A stretch of DNA of 64,000 nucleotides from Actinomycetospora cinnamomea (GTDB taxonomy: Bacteria > Actinomycetota > Actinomycetes > Mycobacteriales > Pseudonocardiaceae). The stretch's first letter is position 1. Every line of letters begins with the position of its first letter. The stretch covers positions 310,001 to 374,000 of the forward strand of contig NZ_QEKW01000004.1 in the NCBI RefSeq assembly GCF_003096675.1, read 5' to 3'. The notes below the pieces were generated by a model. That model searched no databases. It worked only from the letters and a program-made list of their open reading frames with translations, and had not been told where the DNA came from. Positions 52,111 through 60,918 of this stretch are shown in pieces. The position numbers and the translations under genes were made by a program.

Positions 52111-52911
52111 ATGCCGACAGCCACGGTGAACGGGACCGAGCTGCACCACGAGGTGAGGGGCACGGGGCCGCCGGTGCTGCTCGTCATGGGAGCGACGGGG
52201 GACGGCGGCCACTTCGACGCGCTCGCCGACGCCCTGGCCGACGAGTTCACCGTCGTCACCTACGACAGGCGCGGGAACGGGCGCAGCCCCGTGCCACCGC
52301 ACTGGACGACGACCTCACCCGAGGAGCAGGCCGACGACGCGGCGGCCCTCCTCGATGCGCTCGGAATGCGTCCTGCGGCGGTGTTCGGGACGAGCAGCGG
52401 CGGGAACTTCGCGCTGTGCCTGCTCGTCCGCCATCCGCGGTGCGTGAGTGGGGCGGTCCTCCACGAGCCGGGCCTGTTCGCGTTGCTGGACGACGCCGAC
52501 GCCGCGCGGGCCCCGATGAGGGCGCGGACCGGGGCCGCGATGGCCACGGGTGGGCCACCGGCAGCGGTGGAGGCGTTCTGGCGCTCCGTGGCCGGCGAGG
52601 ACGCGTGGGAACGGCTCCCGGTCGCCTTGAGGGAGCGACTCCGTGCGAGCGCCGCGACCCTGTTCGAGGTCGAGCTGGGGACCTACGAGCTCTACCTGCC
52701 CGACGACGCCATCCTCGCCGCCGTCGGCGTACCGGTGACCGTGCTCGTCAGCTCGGACGGGGATCCGGTGCGCGCCGAGATCTCTGCCCGTCTCGCTCGT
52801 CGTCTGGGCGTGGACGTCGCCATGACGCCGGGCGGTCACGCCGCGTACGACGAGCACCCCCGCGAGCTCGCGGAGACGGTGCGCCCGCTCCTGCGCGCAG
52901 CGACGAGCTGA
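52111..52911 (+). CDS. Alpha/beta hydrolase
   Basis: A 266-aa alpha/beta-hydrolase fold enzyme. It has the oxyanion region LLVMGATGDGGHF, YDRRGNGRS, the nucleophile elbow VFGTSSGGNFAL (GxSxG), a catalytic acid region (VLVSSDGDPV) and the His in MTPGGHAAYDEHP. The substrate is unknown; the sequence suits a small-molecule esterase or epoxide-type hydrolase. ATG 52111 follows GGGGCCGCGCC, not a strong Shine-Dalgarno. The tRNA gene follows on the opposite strand. Confidence 0.9.
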   Translation: MPTATVNGTELHHEVRGTGPPVLLVMGATGDGGHFDALADALADEFTVVTYDRRGNGRSPVPPHWTTTSPEEQADDAAALLDALGMRPAAVFGTSSGGNFALCLLVRHPRCVSGAVLHEPGLFALLDDADAARAPMRARTGAAMATGGPPAAVEAFWRSVAGEDAWERLPVALRERLRASAATLFEVELGTYELYLPDDAILAAVGVPVTVLVSSDGDPVRAEISARLARRLGVDVAMTPGGHAAYDEHPRELAETVRPLLRAATS

Positions 52912-52981
52912 CGGGCCCGAACACGACGCGGCCCGCCCCCGGGCGATCGGGTGGCGGGCCTGTGACCAGCGAGAACAGCTC

Positions 52982-53055
52982 TGGAGCGAGTGACGGGAAT
53001 CGAACCCGCGTTCTCAGCTTGGGAAGCTGATGTTCTACCATTGAACTACACTCGC
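52982..53055 (-). tRNA. tRNA-Gly(CCC)
   Basis: A 71-nt tRNA (52985-53055) plus an encoded CCA (52982-52984). The acceptor arm is GCGAGTG/CACTCGC with discriminator U. The D arm has AGTTCAATGGTAGA. The anticodon stem is TCAGC/GCTGA with loop TTCCCAA, so the anticodon is CCC, reading GGG codons. The T arm contains GGTTCGATTCC. GGG decoding fits a very GC-rich genome. Confidence 0.95.
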
Positions 53056-53312
53056 GCGTCTGGCTCAGAGCCTACACGGCACTCCGGCGCCTGCGACGGG
53101 GGCCCGTCCTCGGGTGCCGTCGGTGACCACATCGGTGTCGTTCGCCGCTCGATCACGGTCCGATCACGGGTTGGGCGCGACGGGATCGCACGGAGCGTCA
53201 CGACGCGTTGCGTCGTCGGGGTAGATCCATCGAGACGGCCTCCTGCTGGGCGTCGGCGTCGTGTTGGCTGGTCAGCGCCATGGGAGCCGGGACCCCCGGG
53301 GAGGAGGCCGCC

Positions 53313-53894
53313 ATGACTGCGCGTGAGCAGGACGAGTTCGCCCTTCCCGAGCTCTTCGTCGTCGTGGCCTCGGTCGACGACGCCACCGCCTTCGCCCCGC
53401 TGGCGGTGCGTGATCCCGAGGTCCGCCCGGTCCTGGTCGCCACCGGACCCGACCCGATGGGCGTCGACGAGGCGCTCGACGACCTCGGCGCCCTCGCCGG
53501 CCGCGTGCTGCTGGTCGACCGTCCCGACGCCGGGCCCGTGGCGGAGATCGCGGCGCTGCTGCCGCGCCTCGACTCCCTCGTCGACGACGACCGTCCCGCT
53601 GCCGTCCTCGTCCGTGGCGGGTCGCCCAGCGCCCTGGCCGCCACCCAGGTGGCGGTGTGGCGGGACGTCCCGGTCGTGGCGGTCCCCGTCGACGGGGTCC
53701 CGGCGGTCGAGGCCGCGAACCAGGCGGCCGTCGCCGCCCTCGTCGCCACCCAGGACGCCCGCCGTGTCCCGCCCGAGGACGTGCGCGTCGCGGCCGCCAC
53801 CCAGCGCCTCGTGCGTGAGCGCCTGACGAGCGGCGACGGTACTCGGATCGTCCGGCTGCCGACGGATCGCTCGCGGAGGCATCTGTCCGCCTGA
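53313..53894 (+). CDS. UDP-GlcNAc 2-epimerase-like fragment protein
   Basis: A 193-aa protein; ATG 53313 follows GAGGAGG. The middle section (AAVLVRGGSPSALAATQVAVWRDVPVVAVPVDG) resembles the WecB core strand-loop-helix 'HGDTTTTLAxALAAxxxxIPVxHVEAG'. The catalytic and UDP-binding residues are not conserved and the length is half that of the enzyme. The C-terminal helix region is intact-looking. It is either a diverged regulatory relative or unrelated Rossmann-like protein. Function is not assigned. Confidence 0.6.
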   Translation: MTAREQDEFALPELFVVVASVDDATAFAPLAVRDPEVRPVLVATGPDPMGVDEALDDLGALAGRVLLVDRPDAGPVAEIAALLPRLDSLVDDDRPAAVLVRGGSPSALAATQVAVWRDVPVVAVPVDGVPAVEAANQAAVAALVATQDARRVPPEDVRVAAATQRLVRERLTSGDGTRIVRLPTDRSRRHLSA

Positions 53895-53929
53895 CGCACG
53901 TCACTCTGCGCGAGAATCGGTCGCTCGAT

Positions 53930-53946
53930 CATCACTCAGTGATGAG
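53930..53946. promoter_or_regulatory. Inverted repeat upstream of diguanylate cyclase gene
   Basis: TCATCAC-TCA-GTGATGA: 7-bp perfect arms with a 3-base centre, about 100 bases before the GGDEF gene start. It could be an operator or hairpin. No promoter hexamers are certain. Confidence 0.3.
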
Positions 53947-54045
53947 GAGAGCACGAAAAGTAGAGGCTGTACCCGCTCCCGGCTAACGTCATGCCCCGCA
54001 AGCCTGATGGACCTGGTGGACCAGAGGGGGCAGGAGGGGGAGCCG

Positions 54046-55806
54046 GTGAAGCCAGCACCCAGGCTGATCCACGAGGTGCAGCGGCTCGGGCTCACGGTCT
54101 CGATCGCCGCCCTCGTGATCGTCGTGCTGGTCGTCTTCCGGCTCGTGTGGTCCGCGGCCGTCACGACACCGACGGACCAGCGTCTGCAGAGCGGTCTGCT
54201 GGCCCTCGAGGACTCCCACCAGGCCATGCTCGACATGGACGCGGCACTGCGCGGCTACCTCGCCACCGGCGACCAGTTCTTCGCCGACACCGCCACCGAC
54301 GCCGCGCCCGTCCTCGCCGCCGCCGACACGCAGATGGTCAACCTCCTCGAGGAGCCCCAGCTGCGTCAGGACGTGCTGGCCCTCCTGCTGGCTCAGCAGC
54401 GCTGGCGCGCCGAGTGGGCCGATCAGGCGCGGCGGCTTCCCCCGCCCGGTGGTGTCGAGCTGTTCCTCAAGCAGGGCAAGGCGCTCTTCGACGACTACAC
54501 CGCCCGCAAGGACGCCACGCGCGCGGACACCCTCGCCGCGATCGACGCGGCCGACCGCAGCAACGTGATCACGCAGTGGATCGTCGGCGGTCTCCTGACG
54601 CTCGTCGGCGTGGCGACGCTGCTCGTCGCGCTGCGCGGCCGACAACGCCTGCAACGCCACGTCGTCGCCCCCGTCGACGGCCTGCTCGCCTCCGTCCGCG
54701 ACATCGGCGAGGGCCGGCTGACCCCACCCCACCCCGTGGACGGCTCCGCCGAGCTCGTCGCGCTGCGCGACGGGCTCGCGGACATGACCGTAGCGCTGCG
54801 CCGGCAGCGCGAGGAGGCCGCGGCCCAGGCCGAGCGACTGCAGGCCCAGACCGACCGGCTGCGCACCATCCTGATCATGACCCGCGAGATCGCGGGCAGT
54901 CTGAACACCCGCTACGTCATCGACTCGACCGTCCAGGCGGCGGTGGCCGTCACCGACGGTCGCGTGCTGCTGTGGCTGCTCGAGGAGGACGGCAACGGCC
55001 TCGAGCTCGCCTACGACTCCGACCGCGGCCCGGTCGCGCCGATGGAGACCCACTGCCACCTCGGAGTGGGCGTCGTCGGGCGATCGGCGCGTTACGGGCA
55101 GATCTCGCGCGGCGACCCGGAGACCGGGGAGGACGCGGCGGTGGCGGTGCCGCTGGTCGTCGGTGCGCGAGTGATCGGCATCCTCGAGTGCTACGACTCG
55201 GTCGAGGGCGAGGTCGAGGGCCAGCGCCTGTCCGCGGTCGAGATGCTCGCGACGCTGTCCGGCTCGGCCATCGAGGCCAGCCGCCTGCACGCCGCCACCG
55301 AGCGGCTCTCCCAGTTCGACCCGCTCACGCAGCTGGCCAACCGGCGGCGGCTGGGGGCCGATCTGGACTCGGCGGTCGCCAACGCCAAGCGTCACGGCAC
55401 GCCGATGTCGGTGATCATGCTGGATCTCGACCACTTCAAGGAGCTCAACGACCGCTACGGGCACCAGCAGGGCGACGTGGTGCTCCAGGAGGTCGCGAGC
55501 ACCCTGCGCACGGCCATGCGCGACGGCGAGACCGCCTACCGGTACGGCGGCGAGGAGTTCGCCATCCTCGTCACGCGCGGGGGCCCGGACGACGCCGTCC
55601 AGCTCGCCGAGCGCCTGCGCGCCCGCGTCGAGGCCGACTTCCGGCGCGGCGACAAGCAACTCGTCACCGCGTCCTTCGGCGTCGCCGGCCTGCCCGAGCA
55701 CGCCGGCGACGGCGAGGCCCTGCTCAGCGAGGCCGACCGGGCGCTCTACTCCGCGAAGAACTCCGGCCGCAACCGCGTGCACCGCGCCGGCGGGCTGGTG
55801 GGGTAG
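54046..55806 (+). CDS. Membrane diguanylate cyclase (CHASE3/GAF/GGDEF)
   Basis: A 586-aa sensor cyclase that should make cyclic di-GMP. It has a helix at about 16-38, an extracytoplasmic helical sensor of CHASE3 type (about 40-175; QAMLDMDAALRGYLATGDQ) and a second membrane helix at about 180-198. A HAMP-like region is next, then GAF (about 290-415; ILIMTREIAGSLNTRYVIDSTVQAA) and GGDEF (about 425-580). The active site is GGEEF (residues 501-505) with LDLDHFKELND. GTG 54046 is preferred over the ATG at 54007 because AGGAGGGGG lies at the right spacing. It ends one base from the convergent dcd gene. Confidence 0.92.
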   Translation: MKPAPRLIHEVQRLGLTVSIAALVIVVLVVFRLVWSAAVTTPTDQRLQSGLLALEDSHQAMLDMDAALRGYLATGDQFFADTATDAAPVLAAADTQMVNLLEEPQLRQDVLALLLAQQRWRAEWADQARRLPPPGGVELFLKQGKALFDDYTARKDATRADTLAAIDAADRSNVITQWIVGGLLTLVGVATLLVALRGRQRLQRHVVAPVDGLLASVRDIGEGRLTPPHPVDGSAELVALRDGLADMTVALRRQREEAAAQAERLQAQTDRLRTILIMTREIAGSLNTRYVIDSTVQAAVAVTDGRVLLWLLEEDGNGLELAYDSDRGPVAPMETHCHLGVGVVGRSARYGQISRGDPETGEDAAVAVPLVVGARVIGILECYDSVEGEVEGQRLSAVEMLATLSGSAIEASRLHAATERLSQFDPLTQLANRRRLGADLDSAVANAKRHGTPMSVIMLDLDHFKELNDRYGHQQGDVVLQEVASTLRTAMRDGETAYRYGGEEFAILVTRGGPDDAVQLAERLRARVEADFRRGDKQLVTASFGVAGLPEHAGDGEALLSEADRALYSAKNSGRNRVHRAGGLVG

Positions 55807-55807
55807 G

Positions 55808-57442
55808 TCAGCGCCCGTCCTCGGACAACCCGCGCCGGAAGTTGACGAACGAGCGCGAGGGCGTCGGGCCCCGCTGGTCCTGATAGCGCGAGCCGTAGAC
55901 GGGCGAACCGTAGGGGTGCTCGGCGGGCGACGACAGCCGGAACAGGCAGAGCTGGCCGACCTTCATCCCGGGCCACAGCCGGATCGGCAGGTTCGCCACG
56001 TTCGAGAGCTCGAGCGTGACGTGACCCGAGAAACCGGGGTCGATGAATCCGGCGGTGGAATGGGTCAACAACCCGAGACGACCCAGGCTCGAGTTGTGGG
56101 TCGGGATGAAGGTACGGCCGACCAGGAACATGCCGTCCGCTGCCGCGACCTGGATACAGCGCACGGGACGCGAGCCGGTCGCCTGCACATCGGCGATGCC
56201 ACGGTGCAGGTGACGGCGGCGGTCGGGGGTCTTGAGCCGCGCGACCTTCCGCTCGAGGCGGAACACCTCGAACCACGGCGTGAACTTCACCTGGTGCGCG
56301 AGGCCGTGTTCGACGCCGCGGAAGTTGGCCCGCTTCTTGCGCTGTCGCGGGCGGAGGCCGAGGCTCGCGGCGAGCTCGGCGACACCGTTCGACAGGTCCT
56401 CGCGCATGTTGACGAACTCGCAGCGCCCAGCGACGTCGACGTACCCGTCCGAATCCATGAGGCCCTGGAGGAGTGCGAGGCGCTGGCCGATGCTGCCGCG
56501 GAGGTAGGCGACGGGGATGTGCTTGTTGCCGAGCACACCGAGTGCGCGCAACGCGCTCGAGAGCGATCCATCGGCGCTGTAGCGCCCGCCCGCGTCGCGG
56601 GTCCGGCCGACGCGACCCCGGCAGAGACCACCGACGCGGTACGCGTACCGACCGGAAGCCTTCCCAACGTCGTGTCCGGCGGCGCGGATCTCATCGAGCA
56701 TCTGCTCATCTCCGGGCCCGCAGGTCACCTCCGCTGTGCTGCTGGTGCCGTCGCCCAACCAGACGCCCAGGACATACGGGTCGATCGGGAGATCAGCTTC
56801 GGGACAGTGCACCGCGTTGGCCAGCTCGACGTGGTGGTTGACCTCGTCGTGCCAGCGCAAGCTAGCGGCGATCTCCTCCGTCGTGCTGACGGTAGCGGGA
56901 TGCTGACGCTTCCGCGCAGGCTTCGTCGTCGTCCGCCACCTATGGGCGGCGTCGGCGGTGACGACCTCGCCGTCGGAGAACCGGACGTCGTAGCAGGGGC
57001 GGCCGAGCATCACCTCGGTCGTCGCGATGACCCGTACCGGTCGACCGTCGAGGCCGAAGACCTCGTCCCCGACGCGCACGTCACCCATCGTCGTCCACCC
57101 CGTCGGTGTCGGGACCGGGGTGTCGACAGCGAGGGCCTTGCCCTCGAGGCGACCGGCGATGTCGTCCGGCAGCGAGATGACCTCGTACGTCGAGCCGAGG
57201 ACGAACTCGCCGGGGTGCAGGACGAACGCCTCGTCGGGGCCGGGTGGCTCGACCGGGCGTGTCAGCTCGTCCTGCTGCAGCGCGGGGTCGATGTGCGTGT
57301 ACGCATGGTTGTTGAACGTGCGGAAGTGCCGGTCGAGACGCAGGTCGACGCTCGAGGGCTGCAGCAGCGTCGCGTCGAACGGGTCGAGCCCGACGCGTCC
57401 GGCCGCGATCTCGGCGCGGATGTCGCGGTCGGAGAGCAGCAC
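55808..57442 (-). CDS. dcd: dCTP deaminase with class 3 intein
   Basis: A 544-aa precursor. The exteins (residues 1-102 and 451-544, total 196 aa) form dCTP deaminase, which converts dCTP to dUTP or, in many actinobacteria, directly to dUMP. Extein marks are [35 protein letters not shown] (the active-site stretch where the intein is inserted) and [10 protein letters not shown] with SGHVTLEL. Residues 103-450 are a self-splicing intein with a homing endonuclease. The insertion interrupts the catalytic motif, so splicing is required for activity. The start is GTG 57442 six bases after TAGGGT, likely leaderless. Confidence 0.93.
   Translation of the reverse strand: MLLSDRDIRAEIAAGRVGLDPFDATLLQPSSVDLRLDRHFRTFNNHAYTHIDPALQQDELTRPVEPPGPDEAFVLHPGEFVLGSTYEVISLPDDIAGRLEGKALAVDTPVPTPTGWTTMGDVRVGDEVFGLDGRPVRVIATTEVMLGRPCYDVRFSDGEVVTADAAHRWRTTTKPARKRQHPATVSTTEEIAASLRWHDEVNHHVELANAVHCPEADLPIDPYVLGVWLGDGTSSTAEVTCGPGDEQMLDEIRAAGHDVGKASGRYAYRVGGLCRGRVGRTRDAGGRYSADGSLSSALRALGVLGNKHIPVAYLRGSIGQRLALLQGLMDSDGYVDVAGRCEFVNMREDLSNGVAELAASLGLRPRQRKKRANFRGVEHGLAHQVKFTPWFEVFRLERKVARLKTPDRRRHLHRGIADVQATGSRPVRCIQVAAADGMFLVGRTFIPTHNSSLGRLGLLTHSTAGFIDPGFSGHVTLELSNVANLPIRLWPGMKVGQLCLFRLSSPAEHPYGSPVYGSRYQDQRGPTPSRSFVNFRRGLSEDGR
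56093..57136 (-). other. Class 3 intein with LAGLIDADG endonuclease
   Basis: A 348-residue intein in Dcd. It starts with Ala, not Cys or Ser ([14 protein letters not shown]). Splicing blocks: A (GDVRVGDEV), B with [10 protein letters not shown] (His and Trp at B:10 and B:12), F with [12 protein letters not shown] (Cys at F:4), and G ending FIPTHN before Ser+1. Trp in B, Cys in F and Thr just before HN make the WCT signature of class 3 inteins, which splice from the F-block Cys. The DOD endonuclease motifs are [10 protein letters not shown] and [10 protein letters not shown]. Confidence 0.92.
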
Positions 57443-57448
57443 GCGCGG

Positions 57449-57454
57449 ACCCTA
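57449..57454 (-). promoter_or_regulatory. -10 element TAGGGT of dcd
   Basis: On the minus strand TAGGGT ends six bases before the GTG at 57442. No Shine-Dalgarno is present. This is consistent with a leaderless dcd transcript. Confidence 0.55.
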
Positions 57455-57489
57455 TCGAGGCGGTCGGCGTGCGGCGTGTCGGCATCGCG

Positions 57490-57532
57490 AACGGGGACTT
57501 CGCGCGCGTAGAAGCAGCGAACAGCGCGTTCG
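57490..57532 (+). repeat. Dispersed palindromic repeat, copy E
   Basis: Identical over all 43 bases to 40821-40863 and nearly identical in reverse orientation to 35484-35530. It contains the stem CGAAC/GTTCG. It lies upstream of the dcd promoter and downstream of the Fe-S protein gene. Confidence 0.85.
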
Positions 57533-57555
57533 TTCCGATAGGCCGGGCCCGAGAC

Positions 57556-57602
57556 ACGAACGGCGCCCTCGCTGCTCGGGAAGCAGCGAGGGCGCCGTTC
57601 GT
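57556..57602. terminator. 21-bp perfect hairpin after the Fe-S protein gene
   Basis: Arms 57556-57576 and 57582-57602 are perfectly complementary over 21 bp with a 5-base loop (CGGGA). It begins 21 bases after the stop of the leftward gene at 57624. The arm starts ACGAACGGCGC, as does the pckG hairpin at 23184, so it belongs to the same repeat family. Confidence 0.75.
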
Positions 57603-57623
57603 CCCCGGCGGAGCGGGGGCCCG

Positions 57624-60173
57624 TCAGCTCTCGGCCGACGGGTTCTGCACGTTGCCCGCGGTGGCGGCGGTGTCGGGGTCGGAGTCGCCGACGGTGTCGG
57701 TCTCGGGCCGCCCGCGCTTGACCGCCGCGAGGAGCATCTGCGAGACGTCCATGACCTCGGTGCCGACGGCCGTGGCCTCGCTCTGGCGCTCGGTGAGGCC
57801 GTCGGTGAGCATCACGCGGCAGAACGGGCAACCGGTCGCGATCGTGTCGGTCTCGGTCTGGATGGCCTCGTCCACGCGCTCCATGTTGATGCGCTTGCCG
57901 ATGTGCTCCTCCATCCACATCCGCGCACCACCCGCGCCGCAGCACAGCGCCCGGTCGGCGTGGCGGGGCATCTCCTTGAGCTCGGCCCCCGCGGCCTCCA
58001 CGAGCTCGCGCGGCGGCGTGTAGACCTCGTTGTGCCGGCCCAGGTAGCACGGGTCGTGGTAGGTCACGGTCTTGCGCGCGGCGCCCTCGCCGTGCGACGA
58101 GCCGTGGCCGTTGGTCCCGCCGTGGCCGTTCGTGGCGCCGCTCGACGCCCCGTCCCCGCCGTGCTTCTCGGCGAGGGCGACGCCGGCGGGCGCGGCCTGG
58201 TCGGCGTCGTGGCCCGGGGTGCCGTGGCCGCCCGCGGTGATGAGGCCGCGCTCGGTGCCGTCGGAGTGCGGGCCGTGGTACTGCAGGCCGGTCGCCGGGT
58301 TGATGTCGAGCTTCTTCGCGGCGGGCACCGGCGAGGACTCCGGCGCCACCGGCACCAGCTTCTTCTCGCGCACCAGCTGGTTGAGCAGCTGCGTGTGGTG
58401 GACGACCTCGTAGTGCCCCTCGAGCTGCGGGTACTCGCGCCCGAGGGTGTTCATGCAGTGCGGGCACGTGGTGACGATCTTGCGCGTGCCCGGCTCGCGG
58501 CCCTCGAAGACGGCGTCGAGCATCTCCTTGGTCTGCGCGGCCATCATCTGGAAGAGGAACTCGTTGCCCGAGCGCCGCGCCGGGTCACCGGTGCAGCTCT
58601 CCTCCTTGCCGAGGACGACGTAGTCGACGCCCGCGATGTGCAACAGCTCGGCCGTCGCGCGCACGGTCTTCTTGGCGTTGTCGTCGAAGGCGCCGGCGCA
58701 GCCGATGAAGAAGAGGTACTCGGTCTCGGGGCGCAGCTCGCCGTCGAACTCGGGCACCTCGAAGGGCAGGTCCTTCGCCCAGTCCATGCGCGCCGAGTTG
58801 TTCTGGCCCCACGGGTTGCCCTTGTTCTCCAGGTTGCGGAACAGGACGCCCAGCTCGGCCGGGAACTCCGACTCGATCATGACCTGGTTGCGGCGCATGT
58901 CGATGATGTGGTCGACGTGCTCGATGTCGACGGGGCACTGCTCGACGCACGCGCCGCAGGTGGTGCACGACCACAGGACGTCGGGGTCGATGACGCCGAG
59001 CTGCTCCGCCGTGCCGACGAGCGGGCGCGAGGCCTGGACGTCGTCGCTCTTGCGGTAGCGCTCGTAGCCGGACTCCGGCACGCCGTGGCCGTCGTGCACG
59101 GGCTCGCCCGGGTTGTTCGCCCCCGCCTGCGTGGCCGCGCCCTCCTCGGGCCCACCTCCGATGGACGCGGTCTTTCCGCCGATCATGTACGGCGCCTTCG
59201 CGAACATGTGATCGCGCAGGTCCATGATCAGGAGCTTGGGCGAGAGCGGCTTGCCGGTGTTCCACGCCGGGCACTGGCTCTGACAGCGACCGCACTCGGT
59301 GCACGTCGCGAAGTCGAGCATGCCCTTCCAGGTGAAGTCCTCGATCTTGCCGCGACCGAACGACGCCTCCTCGGGCGGGTCCTCGAAGTCGATCGGCTTG
59401 CCCTCGTGCTCGATCGGCGGCACGGGGCCGAGCGCCTTCGGCAGGCGCTTCGCCGAGACGTTGATCGGGGCGATGAAGATGTGGAGGTGCTTCGAGTAGA
59501 GCACGACGACGAGGAAGATCAGCGCCACCGCGATGTGCAGCAGCAGGAAGATCGTCTCCAGGACGAACAGCGTCGTCTCCGAGAGCCCGGAGAAGAGGTA
59601 GCCGACGCCGATCGAGGCCCAGGCCCCCGACTCGTAGGGCAGGTTGCCCGCCGCGGAGGCCGTGCCGCGGAAGGCGAACAGCGTCCACACGACGTTGAAG
59701 ATCAGGAACAGGATCAGCCAGGCGCCGCCGGTGTGGGACCCGTAGAAGCGGGACGTCCGGGCGCGGCGCTCCGGTGCCTGCTGCAGGCGCATGATCGCGA
59801 ACGCGATGATCGAGATCAGCACCATGATCGCGATGAAGTCCTGCAGGAAGCCCAGGACGGCCCAGCGTCCGATCAGCGGGATGTGGAAGTCCTCGACGAA
59901 CAGGGCGCCGTAGGCCTCGATGTAGACCGTCAGCAGGATGATGAAGCCCCACATCGTGAAGAGGTGGGCGAGACCGGGGATCGACCAGCGCAGCAGCTTG
60001 CGCTGCCCGAACACCTCGACGAACTGGGCGCGCACGCGCTGGCCGAGGCCCTCGGCGCGCTTCGCGTCGGGCTGCCCGGACGCGATCAGGCGGTAGAGCC
60101 ACCAGGCCCGGCGGGCCGACACCGCGGCCACGACCAGGGTCAGGGCGAGCCCCAGGACCAAACGGACGACCAC
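57624..60173 (-). CDS. Membrane HdrD-like Fe-S oxidoreductase
   Basis: An 849-aa fusion. The N-terminus (about 1-230) holds six membrane helices like a NarI/gamma-type quinone-linked domain. Two [4Fe-4S] ferredoxin motifs follow (CTECGRCQSQCP near 291, CTTCGACVEQCP near 404). Two CCG domains carry CPHCMNTLG and CCGAGG/TGCPFC. A Gly/His/Asn-rich insert (about 653-703) separates the CCG halves and is probably disordered. GTG 60173 follows GGGGAGG. Proteins of this type transfer electrons between the membrane quinone pool and a soluble donor, but the partner is unknown. A long hairpin follows. Confidence 0.9.
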   Translation of the reverse strand: MVVRLVLGLALTLVVAAVSARRAWWLYRLIASGQPDAKRAEGLGQRVRAQFVEVFGQRKLLRWSIPGLAHLFTMWGFIILLTVYIEAYGALFVEDFHIPLIGRWAVLGFLQDFIAIMVLISIIAFAIMRLQQAPERRARTSRFYGSHTGGAWLILFLIFNVVWTLFAFRGTASAAGNLPYESGAWASIGVGYLFSGLSETTLFVLETIFLLLHIAVALIFLVVVLYSKHLHIFIAPINVSAKRLPKALGPVPPIEHEGKPIDFEDPPEEASFGRGKIEDFTWKGMLDFATCTECGRCQSQCPAWNTGKPLSPKLLIMDLRDHMFAKAPYMIGGKTASIGGGPEEGAATQAGANNPGEPVHDGHGVPESGYERYRKSDDVQASRPLVGTAEQLGVIDPDVLWSCTTCGACVEQCPVDIEHVDHIIDMRRNQVMIESEFPAELGVLFRNLENKGNPWGQNNSARMDWAKDLPFEVPEFDGELRPETEYLFFIGCAGAFDDNAKKTVRATAELLHIAGVDYVVLGKEESCTGDPARRSGNEFLFQMMAAQTKEMLDAVFEGREPGTRKIVTTCPHCMNTLGREYPQLEGHYEVVHHTQLLNQLVREKKLVPVAPESSPVPAAKKLDINPATGLQYHGPHSDGTERGLITAGGHGTPGHDADQAAPAGVALAEKHGGDGASSGATNGHGGTNGHGSSHGEGAARKTVTYHDPCYLGRHNEVYTPPRELVEAAGAELKEMPRHADRALCCGAGGARMWMEEHIGKRINMERVDEAIQTETDTIATGCPFCRVMLTDGLTERQSEATAVGTEVMDVSQMLLAAVKRGRPETDTVGDSDPDTAATAGNVQNPSAES

Positions 60174-60651
60174 GACGGGACCTCCCCGTGAGCCGGGCCT
60201 GTGGTGGCGACCCGGTTTGAGAACAACGACTGCGTGGGCGGCACTGTAACGGCCGGTAGGGCCCTCGGCGCTGCGAGAGGTGACCGAGGCTACCCGTCGG
60301 TAACCAGCGTGGCCGGCGTCGGGCGTCCGGCGACGGCCACCGCTGGGCGACGCTTTGCGATCGCGAACGCGGCCGCGGCGCGCCGGAGCGTGATGACCGC
60401 TCGTGGCGTGTGGATCACGATAGGCTCATCCGGACCAGGAGAGCGGGTCGCGGCTGCCGTCGGTGGCGGAGGGTGGACGATGTGTCGACGCCTGTGGGGG
60501 AGGGGCGGGGAGAGCGGGTGCCCGGACGTGTCCGGGGGGTGCCCGGCAGCATGCAGCGAAGGGGTTTGATGACCCGCGGCTGCCATGTTTACTCGTCCGG
60601 TCGAGATCCGCTCCCGGCACACTGACCAGCACGTCCGCAGGAGGAACCGCC
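60174..60651. other. Long divergent intergenic region
   Basis: About 480 bases between the divergent Fe-S protein and VirB2-like genes. Open frames across it (for example 60201-60569) are Gly/Arg/Ala-rich and lack coding signs. It holds a -10-like TAGGCT at 60421-60426 that could drive the rightward cluster with a leader of about 220 nt. A G-rich stretch and a CCCGGAC/GTCCGGG hairpin follow near 60520. Confidence 0.45.
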
Positions 60652-60918
60652 ATGACCGTCACGCTCCTCGGCGCCGACGTCGTCGCGCAGGCTCCGGGGA
60701 CGGGCGGGCTGCAGGGCTGGATCCAGGACAACATCGTCCCGCTGATCCTGCTGGGCATCGCGATCACCATGCTGTGGATCGGCGGGCGCGGTGACAACGC
60801 CGGTGTGGCCCGCCGCAGCATCGGTCTCATCATCGGCCTGATCGCCCTCGGCATCGCGCTCACGCCCGGCGCCGGCGCCCGGGTCGGGGCATTCTTCGCC
60901 CAGCTCATCACCGGGTGA
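60652..60918 (+). CDS. VirB2/TrbC-like membrane protein
   Basis: An 88-aa protein; ATG 60652 follows GCAGGAGG. It has two membrane helices (about 27-46 and 55-77; IVPLILLGIAITMLWIGG and SIGLIIGLIALGIAL) joined by a short basic loop, the outline of VirB2/TrbC pilin-like proteins. No cleavable signal peptide is obvious. Its stop overlaps the next gene (GTGA). Its place before a VirB3/PrgI-like and a VirB4-like gene supports the call. The family itself is inferred. Confidence 0.65.
   Translation: MTVTLLGADVVAQAPGTGGLQGWIQDNIVPLILLGIAITMLWIGGRGDNAGVARRSIGLIIGLIALGIALTPGAGARVGAFFAQLITG

Noticed and set aside
60201-60569. 122-codon frame in the divergent intergenic region
   Set aside because: The translation is Gly/Arg/Ala-rich with no fold-like pattern, no Shine-Dalgarno, and lies where promoters for both divergent genes are expected.
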